Positions 1 through 6,459 of a DNA stretch of 6,885 nucleotides are shown in pieces. Made by a program: the position numbers and the translations under genes. The stretch comes from Fidelibacterota bacterium. GTDB taxonomy: Bacteria; Fidelibacterota; UBA2242. The DNA lies in assembly GCA_016936335.1 (NCBI GenBank), contig JAFGXZ010000339.1:1-6885 (forward strand), in the 5' to 3' direction. Below the pieces are notes generated by a model. That model searched no databases. It saw only the letters and a program-made list of their open reading frames with translations, and was not told the DNA's origin. Positions within the stretch are counted from its first letter, which is position 1, and the number at the start of each line of letters is the position of its first letter.

Positions 1-987
1 CATACTCAAACTGAAGCGATGTTTACTGAAATACCCTGGCATGATCCCTGGGGATTGGACTTACCCAGCGGACAGGCAAGGTATAAAAAACTCCTTCCGA
101 CCGAGATGAAAGCAATGTCCGGACTTACGGGAAAAATATCCGGAAAATGCATGACCCTTGCCCATCTCCTCGCCGGTATTTTCTACTGGCTTGGCAGTGA
201 ACAGGATGATATAATGATCTTTGTCACCCAAAATCCGGGATACCGGCATGCTAATGCAATGCTGATATACGAAGACAGTTTGATTTTTACAAATAACCAG
301 TATCTGGCTCTGATCAGCGATTATCCTGACGGTTCAATACCCGGCCCGATCTCAATTCTGGGCATTTATAATCATGAGAAGGCAATAAACTGGGAATACA
401 CTATTCAGGATTATCTCAGCGTCAGTACTTTTAAGGGTTCAGAATCGGCCATGGAGACGTTTTGTAATTATTTCAATGTAGCGCCGCAGTGTATTTTTAA
501 ACCATATCAACTTGATCATTTTCGTAGTCGTCGTGATTTGGTTGATAAAATCTATTCCAATCGTCTGAATTCAGAACTGGCTTTTCTGTCAAAATATGCG
601 GCTCAAAGCCTGTATGTCAAACACCCTGAATATTATCTGAAAGCCTCAATACAATGTTCCGGCCCCAAAGATTTGGCTGTGACATTCTCATCGCCAGATG
701 ACGTTTTTAACTGGGTGCAGAGTAATCTGGACAGCTGTTCGATATTTCCCGAGAGCGGCGAACATATAATGACAGCGGATCAGGTACTGGTTTTTAAAAC
801 CGGAAGTATCAAGGACAAAGCGGTTTTCGCATTCACAATACTAGCCCATTTGGGGATAAAACCGGTTCTTTATCTTGGGCCAGACGATGCAGTCATTGCA
901 TTTAATGAAATGATATTTTCATTTAAGCAATGCGATTATATTGAGGAAATTCCTGAGGATATTATTATTGGACCGCTGTTACTGTAA
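1..987 (+). CDS. Tandem transglutaminase-like domain protein, probably 5'-truncated by the window edge
   Basis: The exact function is unknown. Numbering is from the ATG at 19. The N-terminal half contains GKCMTLAHLLAGIFYWLG (residues 42-59), then His77 in RHANAML and Asn92/Asn93 after a beta-hairpin-like LIYEDSLIF. This Cys44-His77-Asn92 order and spacing (33 and 15 residues) fits the catalytic triad of transglutaminase/papain-fold domains. The C-terminal half (about 217-310) repeats the plan: SPDDVFNWVQSNL, then GSIKDKAVFAFTILAHLG (262-279) and AVIAFNEMIFSF, but Ile264 replaces the Cys and no His follows, so this copy looks inactive. I see no signal peptide or membrane segment in the visible part. 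The frame is open from base 1 (H-T-Q-T-E-A before Met) and no Shine-Dalgarno precedes the ATG at 19, so the gene most likely begins upstream, although 19 is a possible start. It converges on the methyltransferase gene. Domain assignment is by motif reading only. A papain-like peptidase or a non-catalytic binding protein is also possible. Confidence 0.6.
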   Translation, partial: HTQTEAMFTEIPWHDPWGLDLPSGQARYKKLLPTEMKAMSGLTGKISGKCMTLAHLLAGIFYWLGSEQDDIMIFVTQNPGYRHANAMLIYEDSLIFTNNQYLALISDYPDGSIPGPISILGIYNHEKAINWEYTIQDYLSVSTFKGSESAMETFCNYFNVAPQCIFKPYQLDHFRSRRDLVDKIYSNRLNSELAFLSKYAAQSLYVKHPEYYLKASIQCSGPKDLAVTFSSPDDVFNWVQSNLDSCSIFPESGEHIMTADQVLVFKTGSIKDKAVFAFTILAHLGIKPVLYLGPDDAVIAFNEMIFSFKQCDYIEEIPEDIIIGPLLL

Positions 988-1002
988 ATTCAGATAAGAG
1001 AT

Positions 1003-1043
1003 AATAAATGGCCCTGGATAACTGTTAATCAGGGTCATTTATT
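1003..1043. terminator. Bidirectional intrinsic terminator between convergent genes
   Basis: AATAAATGGCCCTG (1003-1016) pairs with CAGGGTCATTTATT (1030-1043), giving a 14-bp stem with one G-U position and a 13-nt loop. The outer stem is A/T-rich on both sides, so either strand reads into a U-rich stretch: TTTATTTTCC on plus, TTTATTATCTCTTAT on minus. It sits 15 bp after the plus-strand stop codon. The stop codon of the minus-strand methyltransferase (1025-1027) lies in the loop, so the right arm encodes the last residues of that protein. The position is ideal for ending both transcripts. Confidence 0.7.
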
Positions 1044-1912
1044 TTCCTGAAACGCGGTAGCCACATCGGTACTTCCTGCATATATTTGCGATAATCACTG
1101 CCAAAACGATCCAGTAGCAACTTTTCTTCGTGTCTGCATAAATAGTATAAAAATATTATTGCAAGAATCCAGATAACCGTCGCTGCCAGTGATATACTGA
1201 TTATTAACATTCCCAAATAAAGAAGCACCTCGCTGAAATACATAGGATGTCGGCTGTACTTGTAGAAACCGGTTCGAATGACACATGGAATCTCCCGGAC
1301 TTCACCAAAAACTTGTGATAATGTTGTTTTAGCCAAATATCCTGAAATAATCAGTAAAATAATTCCAATGGGAGCCCTGATTATATTGGGCACCAAATCA
1401 TTAAGAAATGTAGTATACCTGAAATAGAAAGTGTCACTGATCCAGACAATAAAAAACAAGATTGCAAAACCAGCCTGCCCGGCGTCGCCAAACTTATGTT
1501 CACCCGTCATGTCTTCGCGATCATGATGGTTTTTTTTGATCTTTTCCGTACTTTCCGGTCGCAGTTCATCCCGCTTAATCCAATTCAACCAATATAAAAT
1601 CCCGATAATGAAGAGCGGACCTGAAATGAACAGAAAAGCCATAAAATTGACTTTCCCCCAGGCTGTGATGATGTAGGCTGCGCCCAGAATAATAAAAACC
1701 ATCCCGGCAATCCATTCTCGTTTCCAGGATATAATAATGGTAAATATGATAATCCAGGTGGGAATCAGGTGGATCAGGAAAGCCAGGATCATTTTAAATA
1801 CGGACAGCCCTTCAGAAAACACATCCAGGGCAAAAAGACTGAGAAATACCGCAAAGATCATGATCAGTAACCGCGGCAACCAAAACAGTATTTTTGCAGA
1901 TTTCTTTTCCAT
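1025..1912 (-). CDS. Membrane protein: N-terminal four-helix domain fused to an ICMT/phospholipid methyltransferase-type domain
   Basis: The C-terminal half belongs to the integral membrane isoprenylcysteine carboxyl methyltransferase / phospholipid methyltransferase superfamily, which uses S-adenosylmethionine. Signature residues are visible: GFYKYSRHPMY (215-225), then two close hydrophobic helices (about 226-258), then HEEKLLLDRFG (261-271), Y274, Y277 and VPMWLPRF (281-288). Two further helices precede them (about 147-162 and 178-198). The first 110 residues form four predicted membrane helices (about 9-31, 40-62, 67-85, 90-109) with FALDVFSEG, HLIPTW and SWKREWI. They resemble a small stand-alone bacterial membrane domain that I recall as DUF7670 (not verified). 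A charged linker (112-145, KKNHHDRED) joins the halves. The ATG at 1912 is preceded by AAGGTGG with 4 nt spacing. The gene is monocistronic by layout, with its own promoter-like site and a terminator at 1003-1043. The substrate is unknown. Bacterial members act on lipids, small molecules or proteins, and no prenyl-Cys partner is visible here. Confidence 0.8.
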   Translation of the reverse strand: MEKKSAKILFWLPRLLIMIFAVFLSLFALDVFSEGLSVFKMILAFLIHLIPTWIIIFTIIISWKREWIAGMVFIILGAAYIITAWGKVNFMAFLFISGPLFIIGILYWLNWIKRDELRPESTEKIKKNHHDREDMTGEHKFGDAGQAGFAILFFIVWISDTFYFRYTTFLNDLVPNIIRAPIGIILLIISGYLAKTTLSQVFGEVREIPCVIRTGFYKYSRHPMYFSEVLLYLGMLIISISLAATVIWILAIIFLYYLCRHEEKLLLDRFGSDYRKYMQEVPMWLPRFRKINDPD

Positions 1913-1916
1913 TTTT

Positions 1917-1923
1917 CCACCTT
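1917..1923 (-). promoter_or_regulatory. Ribosome binding site of the membrane methyltransferase
   Basis: The minus strand reads AAGGTGG followed by AAAA and the ATG at 1912-1910. AGGTG matches the 3' part of the consensus AAGGAGGTG, and the short spacing fits that register. It supports the start at 1912. Confidence 0.6.
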
Positions 1924-1938
1924 ATATTGCTTTTCATA

Positions 1939-1967
1939 ATACTACACCAAATTCACACCAAAATCAA
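1939..1967 (-). promoter_or_regulatory. Sigma-70-like promoter of the membrane methyltransferase
   Basis: On the minus strand TTGATT (1967-1962) and TAGTAT (1944-1939) are separated by exactly 17 bp, a good match to -35 and -10 hexamers. A start point near 1932 would give a leader of about 20 nt before the ATG at 1912. This is read by eye; host sigma-factor preference is unknown. If the organism uses the Bacteroidota TTTG/TAnnTTTG type, this match may be chance. Confidence 0.45.
1944..1962. repeat. Direct repeat with 11-bp period inside the promoter spacer, possible operator
   Basis: The plus strand carries ACACCAAA at 1944-1951 and again at 1955-1962, separated by TTC (minus strand TTTGGTGT twice). 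The two exact 8-mers are one helical turn apart and fill most of the spacer between the putative -35 and -10 boxes of the methyltransferase gene. This is the geometry of a tandem-site regulator, but no regulator gene lies nearby and two copies of an 8-mer are limited evidence. Confidence 0.35.
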
Positions 1968-2020
1968 GTTTTCATAATCGGTACTTTTAGAAATCAAACT
2001 GATTAAAATGATGGTTCTGT

Positions 2021-2038
2021 AAAAAGAGGACGCCCCTC
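2021..2038 (-). terminator. Weak intrinsic terminator-like hairpin downstream of the NlpC/P60 gene
   Basis: On the minus strand GAGGG-GCG-TCCTC is followed by TTTTT, a 4-5 bp G/C-rich stem (one G-U pair) and a U-run. It lies about 190 bp after the stop codon of the NlpC/P60 gene and would end the leftward transcript before the methyltransferase promoter. The stem is short, so termination may be inefficient. Confidence 0.3.
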
Positions 2039-2061
2039 ATTCCGAAAGAAGAGAAGAATCT
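2037..2061 (+). repeat. Left arm of a decayed inverted intergenic repeat
   Basis: The plus strand runs TCATTCCGAAAGAAGAG then AAGAATCT. It resembles the dispersed intergenic repeat core CATTCTGAGCGAAGCGAAG that I recall from many bacterial genomes (recollection, not a search), with several substitutions. An oppositely oriented relative lies at 2164-2197, making a pair that brackets about 100 bp of non-coding sequence. Confidence 0.35.
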
Positions 2062-2163
2062 CTGTGCCAATATACTATTCCTCTTCTGATAATACCACAG
2101 GCTTTATGACACCATCATTACGAGGAGTAAAACGATAAAGTGATCCGGCATGATTACTGTTCC

Positions 2164-2197
2164 AGATTCATCACTCGCTAAAGCTCACTAAGAATGA
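2164..2197 (-). repeat. Right arm of a decayed inverted intergenic repeat
   Basis: Read on the minus strand this begins TCATTCTTAGTGAGC, continues TTTAGCGAGTGATG and ends AATCT. It shares both ends (TCATTC... and ...GAATCT) with the left arm at 2037-2061 and resembles the same dispersed intergenic repeat type. The middle carries an insertion relative to the left arm, so the arms are diverged. The roughly 100 bp between them hold no open frame longer than about 15 codons and nothing else I can identify. Confidence 0.4.
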
Positions 2198-2223
2198 CCG
2201 GTGCGGCTGATTTTGAACTGGAT

Positions 2224-3360
2224 TCACTTCCGGATTCGTCGAACCGCGCGGATACTATGTCTACGATAATTATTATAATGCGGATCGTCCGGATTAAAAC
2301 TGTCAATTCTCACCCGCCCTGAGGAATGTATAAATTCATTTTCACCCATATACAACCCAACATGCGTAATCCGATCCGGATAGGGGCTGAAGAAAATCAA
2401 ATCACCGGGTTTCAGTTTCTCGGGAAAATTTGTTGTATCTACGGAAACTCCTTCGAAAACCTGCATGCTGGCATCCCGTTGAAGAAGATAACCGTTCTGC
2501 CGAAAAACCGTCTGCGTGAAGCCGCTGCAATCCATCTGTTTCGGTGACGCCGCACCCCACATATAGGGCCGCCCATTCAGCGATTTAGCGGTTTTTATCA
2601 CCTGATTAACATCAAGCGGGCGCTTAAGATAGTCCTCCAAATTCTCCAGTGATTTCGATGGAATGTATCCTGCACGACCATCCGGGTAACCGACCTTTGT
2701 CCAATTCCGTTTTTGATCAATCAAGCGAAATCGATTACCCATGACAACATCACTAACCGGCTGGGATTTTTGCGATGCTTTTGCATAAACCACTCCTTCA
2801 AGATCTATATAGACAAGCTGAGGAGCGCTCAGCCAATCTTCTTTAAATGTTTTATCACCTTCGTGTACTCTGTCGGAAGATACCCACCCCAGATAGCCGT
2901 CATCAGTCCGAACAAAATAAAATCCGTGTTCATGTTTTAATATATCCAGCGGTAAACCCCGCAGGCTTTGATTCACCATCTCTGCAGTGACCGACGGTTT
3001 ACTGCGTAAAATGGCGGTGGAATTTTTCGGTAAAGCGAAAATGATTCCATTCATCACATCATCAGGCAGCAGCAGGACATTCTTCTCAAATTCAAGATCC
3101 TGAAACGCCACATCAATCTGCTGATAAAATTCGCTTCTGGCGGTTTTGTTGTCTGTTTCCCCGTTTAATACGTATCGATTATCAATCCATTGTGGCTTTA
3201 CGGTCCAGAGTGACGTCCGTTTGTCCGGGCAATACTGTTTTTTTATCGATTGCGATAATTCGTTTACACGATTGAATACATCGGTTGTATCCGCCAGGAT
3301 TATTTGACCGAACGTAATCAGTAAAAATAAAAGCAGATTAAGGTTTCTTCGTCTTAGCAA
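2224..3360 (-). CDS. Exported SH3-SH3-NlpC/P60 (C40) peptidoglycan endopeptidase
   Basis: It is predicted to cleave peptide stems of peptidoglycan in the periplasm, typically the gamma-D-Glu-diamino acid bond in this family. A signal peptide (residues 1-23, basic RRR then a Leu-rich core ending ILA) has no lipobox Cys. A small N-terminal region (about 25-100) contains CPDKRTSLWTV...YVLNGETDN, also seen ahead of SH3 modules in related enzymes. Two bacterial SH3-like domains follow (about 112-166 and 180-238, the second with GRAGYIP). The catalytic NlpC/P60 domain covers about 250-378, with Cys278 in MDCSGF, His333 in ITHVGLYMG and His345 in FIHSSG, so the Cys-His-His triad is complete. The start is TTG at 3360, chosen because AGGAG sits 6 nt upstream and the signal peptide begins right there. 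It lies 29 bp after the S41 protease gene and is probably its operon partner. Exact bond specificity is inferred from the family. Confidence 0.9.
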   Translation of the reverse strand: MLRRRNLNLLLFLLITFGQIILADTTDVFNRVNELSQSIKKQYCPDKRTSLWTVKPQWIDNRYVLNGETDNKTARSEFYQQIDVAFQDLEFEKNVLLLPDDVMNGIIFALPKNSTAILRSKPSVTAEMVNQSLRGLPLDILKHEHGFYFVRTDDGYLGWVSSDRVHEGDKTFKEDWLSAPQLVYIDLEGVVYAKASQKSQPVSDVVMGNRFRLIDQKRNWTKVGYPDGRAGYIPSKSLENLEDYLKRPLDVNQVIKTAKSLNGRPYMWGAASPKQMDCSGFTQTVFRQNGYLLQRDASMQVFEGVSVDTTNFPEKLKPGDLIFFSPYPDRITHVGLYMGENEFIHSSGRVRIDSFNPDDPHYNNYRRHSIRAVRRIRK

Positions 3361-3366
3361 CTTTTA

Positions 3367-3371
3367 CTCCT
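3367..3371 (-). promoter_or_regulatory. Shine-Dalgarno site fixing a TTG start for the NlpC/P60 gene
   Basis: The minus strand reads AGGAG, then TAAAAG, then TTG (3360-3358). The 6-nt spacing is near ideal, and this site decides for the rare TTG start. No ATG lies close by, and a later start would cut into the signal peptide. Confidence 0.7.
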
Positions 3372-3389
3372 GTCTAACAAAATTTGAAA

Positions 3390-5042
3390 TTAATTTACAT
3401 ATCCAAGGGTAGTATTATAGCCCGTTTTATCAGTAAGTACTTCGATGGCCTTATCAATAGCCGGATCACTTTTAATATCATTTTTAATTCTTTCGGATAA
3501 ACCGCCGGCCAGTGTGGATAATTCGCTGATTAATCCACGTTTGATCTGTTCACGGTTTACGTCAAATTCATTGGTTTTCAATGAATCATAAACAGCATAA
3601 ATTGATTGAAACGGATTCGTAAGCTCTTTGAAATTATCTTCTTTTAATAATTCCTTTTCGAGGTCTCTCAGTTTCTTCTCGTTTTTATGATTATAAATAA
3701 ATCCGTCTTTTTCCAGAAAGTTTTTAAAATCATCGAGAAGCGCTTCATCCACAATTACCGGTACCGGTATCTCTCCTTTGTTGGATTTATAGTGAATCGC
3801 ATAAGAATAAAACATATTCTGGCGCCATAGTTCACGTGAATAATCCGTCAGCGATTCCGCAGTTATTTCCATATCCGGGACAATACCACCGCCTCCCCTC
3901 AGTAAACGACCATTTTTTGAATAGAATAGCGTATCTTTAGGAAAAGTATCTTCTACCATTTCCGGATTATTTAGATAATCGGGTTTCTGAATTAAACGAC
4001 CACTGGGAATATAGTATTTGGCAGTTGTCACTTTTACGGAATGATCATTATCAATCCGGAATACTGTCTGAACAAGCCCTTTTCCAAAACTTGTCGCACC
4101 AATAACAATCCCGCGATCAAGGTCTTGAATGACACCCGCTACAATCTCACTGGCCGATGCGCTTCCCTGGTTTACCAGTACTGCTAACTTGATATCGTTT
4201 GGTAAAAATGGTTTCTGTTCCGCGACAAACACCTTGTTTGACATTGGCGTCCGTCCTTTTGTCAGCAGAAGGGTATCGCCAACATTCGTAAATAGTTCCG
4301 AAATTGCCAACGCCTCAGCCAGAAGTCCGCCCGGATTTCCCCGCAGGTCAAGGACCAGACCTTGCATTTTTTTGTCTTCTTTACGAAGTGCGTTGATGGA
4401 TTCACGAACCTCCTGAGAAGCCCCTTTTGAAAAGCCTGACAGGCGGATATATCCGATATGATCATCCAGCATCCCCGTATAACTGACATCGGTTATATTA
4501 ATATTTTCCCGGTTCAGCTTGTACTCATTGACTCCGGGAACTCCGGGTCGGCGAATCGTCAGATTGACCGATGTGCCGATCTTTCCACGTATTAATTTCG
4601 CCGATTTATCAAGATCCATTCCCACGGTCGATATTGAATCGATCTTTATTATCTGATCTCCGGGAAAAATATTCGCCCGGCTGGCAGGACTGCCATCCAT
4701 GGGAGAAATTACAGTCAGCGTATCTCTCCTGGTACTGATCCGTAAACCAACACCGCCATATTTTCCATTTGTCAAAGTCTCCAGGGGTTCTTTCTCATCT
4801 CTTGTTAAAAAGACGGTATAGGGATCCAGTTCCTTCATCATTTCCCGAATACTATTCTCGGTAAATTCCTGGGTTTTTATCGGATCTACATAATTCGTAA
4901 AGATCTGTCGGTAAACCTCATTATAGAGGCGAACGGATGTGGAAATTTCTTTGTATATATCGGAATTACCCACGGCAAAAATAATGGTAACGGACAGCAG
5001 TAGACCAATAATGATATTCGTTCTAATTTTACTTTTATTCAT
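3390..5042 (-). CDS. Carboxy-terminal processing protease, S41 family (CtpA/Prc type)
   Basis: This is a periplasmic serine protease that trims or degrades proteins from exposed C-termini. Order of parts: an N-terminal membrane anchor or uncleaved signal (about 9-25); a helical segment with YVDP...ELDPYTVFL (51-79); a PDZ domain (about 88-168, GKYGGVGL to LTIRR); and the S41 catalytic core with GYIRLSGF (197-204), LDLRGNPGG (231-239), GSASASEI (293-300) and SFGKGLVQ (318-325). Matching the Ser-Lys-Gln arrangement of CtpB-type enzymes gives Ser296, Lys321 and Gln325, with 25- and 4-residue spacing, all present. PDYLN...GRLLRGGGGIVPD (354-390) closes the core. About 150 further residues of mainly helical, charged sequence follow, as in long S41 proteases of Bacteroidota-like bacteria. 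The ATG overlaps the tmk stop codon (ATGA), implying translational coupling. An upstream AAGGA is about 11 nt away. The substrate is unknown; the adjacent hydrolase is a candidate. Confidence 0.93.
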   Translation of the reverse strand: MNKSKIRTNIIIGLLLSVTIIFAVGNSDIYKEISTSVRLYNEVYRQIFTNYVDPIKTQEFTENSIREMMKELDPYTVFLTRDEKEPLETLTNGKYGGVGLRISTRRDTLTVISPMDGSPASRANIFPGDQIIKIDSISTVGMDLDKSAKLIRGKIGTSVNLTIRRPGVPGVNEYKLNRENINITDVSYTGMLDDHIGYIRLSGFSKGASQEVRESINALRKEDKKMQGLVLDLRGNPGGLLAEALAISELFTNVGDTLLLTKGRTPMSNKVFVAEQKPFLPNDIKLAVLVNQGSASASEIVAGVIQDLDRGIVIGATSFGKGLVQTVFRIDNDHSVKVTTAKYYIPSGRLIQKPDYLNNPEMVEDTFPKDTLFYSKNGRLLRGGGGIVPDMEITAESLTDYSRELWRQNMFYSYAIHYKSNKGEIPVPVIVDEALLDDFKNFLEKDGFIYNHKNEKKLRDLEKELLKEDNFKELTNPFQSIYAVYDSLKTNEFDVNREQIKRGLISELSTLAGGLSERIKNDIKSDPAIDKAIEVLTDKTGYNTTLGYVN

Positions 5043-5671
5043 TTATTTATCGTTTCCTTTAATGTTTTAACAGTTTTCCATATCTCCTTTGATAACTCTT
5101 CCGGGTTTCGGTTGCCGTCCAGAACGATAAACCGTTCCGGTGAATTCAATGCCATTTCAAGAAACCCATTTCTTACTCTTTTATGAAATTCCAGGGTTTC
5201 CTGTTCCAAACGATCCAGGCTTTTATTACCAAGACGCATTTGGCGTTCTTCCAGTGAGATATCAAGGATAAATGTTTTATCAGGGACAAAACCGTCGGTA
5301 GCTGCGGTATTCAGGCGCTGGATGAAATCCAAGTCGATTCCACGTCCGTAGCCCTGGTAGGCGGTTGTCGAGTCATAAAAACGATCACAGATGACGACTT
5401 TCCCGGACTCTAATGCGGGAATAATCTGACTTTTTGTTAACTGATAACGACTGGCAGAATAAAGCAATAATTCCGTTATAGGCTGCATTGCGTCATGATC
5501 GTTATCCAGAAGAATGTCCCGGATTTTTTCACCAATTTCAGTCCCACCGGGTTCCCGAAACAGTTGATTTGGTATTCCAGCCTCGTTCAGATGACGAATC
5601 AGCATCGTTATCTGGGTTGTCTTACCAGACCCGTCAATTCCTTCAAATGTTATAAATATTCCCTTTTTCAT
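5039..5671 (-). CDS. tmk: Thymidylate kinase (dTMP kinase)
   Basis: It phosphorylates dTMP to dTDP with ATP in the cytosol, an essential step of dTTP synthesis. The 210-residue length is normal. The P-loop is FEGIDGSGKTT (9-19). The dTMP-binding signatures are REPGGT (39-44), the DRFYDS block (96-101) and TAYQGYGRG (103-111). The lid region is around EERQMRLGNKSLDRLE (141-156). The P-loop has Gly-Ser after Asp13 where type I enzymes carry Arg, and basic residues sit in the lid, which points to the bacterial type II class. The ATG at 5671 is the only sensible start: no alternative start codon occurs before the upstream in-frame stop, and FEGIDG follows at the usual distance. Its ribosome site is poor, with the nearest AGGAAG 19 nt upstream. 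The stop overlaps the S41 protease start by 4 bp. Confidence 0.95.
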   Translation of the reverse strand: MKKGIFITFEGIDGSGKTTQITMLIRHLNEAGIPNQLFREPGGTEIGEKIRDILLDNDHDAMQPITELLLYSASRYQLTKSQIIPALESGKVVICDRFYDSTTAYQGYGRGIDLDFIQRLNTAATDGFVPDKTFILDISLEERQMRLGNKSLDRLEQETLEFHKRVRNGFLEMALNSPERFIVLDGNRNPEELSKEIWKTVKTLKETINK

Positions 5672-5734
5672 AGTGCTAAAGTTAACGATACTTCCTGAAA
5701 GAGAAAATCATTACATGTGCTAATTTCTATTTAT

Positions 5735-6433
5735 TTATTGATTTACTTCCGACTTTTGGCGTAGATCATCGGGTAAAAAACGGTAACTAAGATATAAGAA
5801 TGGCGTATCAATGGCCGCCACAATAATTTTTAAGAAATATGTGGAAAGGATAATTTGCAGGACAACCTGAACGGGAAAAACTCCCACAAATGCAATCAGC
5901 GAAAAGGTAATTGAATCAATTAACTGGCTGGTCCAGGTGGAAGCGTTATTTCGCAACCAGAGCATCCGGTTATGTGTAAATTTTCGGATCGTGTGATAGG
6001 CCCAGATATCATGAAACTGAGAGATCAGATAGGCAATCATTGACGCAAAAACGATTCGCGGTGCAAAGGAAAAAATAGCCTTCATACCGGCATGAACCGT
6101 GTCGTATTCTGATGGTTTGATCAACAGAATAAACTGCGAAGTTATCAAATAAAAAACAGCAGCGAAGAAACCGATGAGGACAGCTTTCTGTCCTGCCTCC
6201 TTTCCGTAATGTTCACAGAGCATGTCGGTTACCAGAAAGATAGCACCATAAACAATATTCCCGCCTGTCGCACTCAGGCCAAATAATCGAAACTGTTTCG
6301 TGACAAAAATATTGGCCAAAACAATACATAATGCGATATAGGCATATAGCCAGGTTTTACCCATTCGAAATGTAAATAGAGTAGTACAAAGCACAACAAG
6401 AATCATCAGGAAAAATATAAGTTCGTTTGGCAT
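5735..6433 (-). CDS. yhhQ: Queuosine precursor transporter, YhhQ/VUT family
   Basis: This is an inner-membrane protein of the family that takes up queuosine precursors (queuine, preQ0 or preQ1) for tRNA modification. Its 232 residues fit the family and about six hydrophobic helices are visible. Family-type motifs are LANIFVTKQF (39-48), VYGAIFLVTDMLCEHYGKEAG (61-81, with Asp70 and Glu74), RIVFASMIAYLISQFHDIW (126-144), LWLRNNASTWTSQLIDS (158-174) and FLYLSYRF near the C-terminus. The Asn/Ser/Asp residues of the RNNAST...Q..DS block are the most diagnostic. The ATG at 6433 is preceded by an in-frame stop and no other start codon, but by no recognisable Shine-Dalgarno site. It sits 26 bp after accA and 63 bp before tmk, so read-through transcription in both directions of the cluster is plausible. 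No queuosine synthesis gene or preQ1 riboswitch is visible. Precursor specificity cannot be read from sequence. Confidence 0.9.
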   Translation of the reverse strand: MPNELIFFLMILVVLCTTLFTFRMGKTWLYAYIALCIVLANIFVTKQFRLFGLSATGGNIVYGAIFLVTDMLCEHYGKEAGQKAVLIGFFAAVFYLITSQFILLIKPSEYDTVHAGMKAIFSFAPRIVFASMIAYLISQFHDIWAYHTIRKFTHNRMLWLRNNASTWTSQLIDSITFSLIAFVGVFPVQVVLQIILSTYFLKIIVAAIDTPFLYLSYRFLPDDLRQKSEVNQ

Positions 6434-6459
6434 ATTAATTCGGGAAGATTAAAAATGAA

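Noticed and set aside
1737..2006. Plus-strand open frame of 89 codons across the methyltransferase 5' end and its upstream region
   Set aside because: It is antisense to a well-supported gene, has no ribosome site, and runs through the promoter and repeat region; its product has no protein-like pattern.
2047..2087. Hairpin AGAAGAG ... CTCTTCT
   Set aside because: It has a 7-bp stem with a 27-nt loop in purine/pyrimidine-biased sequence and no U-run, so it is likely by chance.
2098..2163. Possible small RNA or tRNA gene between the repeat arms
   Set aside because: No cloverleaf, no conserved T-loop and no stable long hairpin could be found by eye.
3292..3360. Lipoprotein signal for the NlpC/P60 enzyme
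   Set aside because: The cleavage region reads ILA-DTTD with no Cys, so it is an ordinary signal peptide, not a lipobox.
4129..4489. Overlapping open frames on both strands inside the S41 protease gene
   Set aside because: They are out-of-frame shadows of the catalytic core, which carries all expected S41 motifs in its own frame.
6434..6459. preQ1 riboswitch ahead of the YhhQ-type transporter
   Set aside because: The gap to accA is only 26 bp with no A-rich tail pairing or hairpin of the required form, so there is no room for it.
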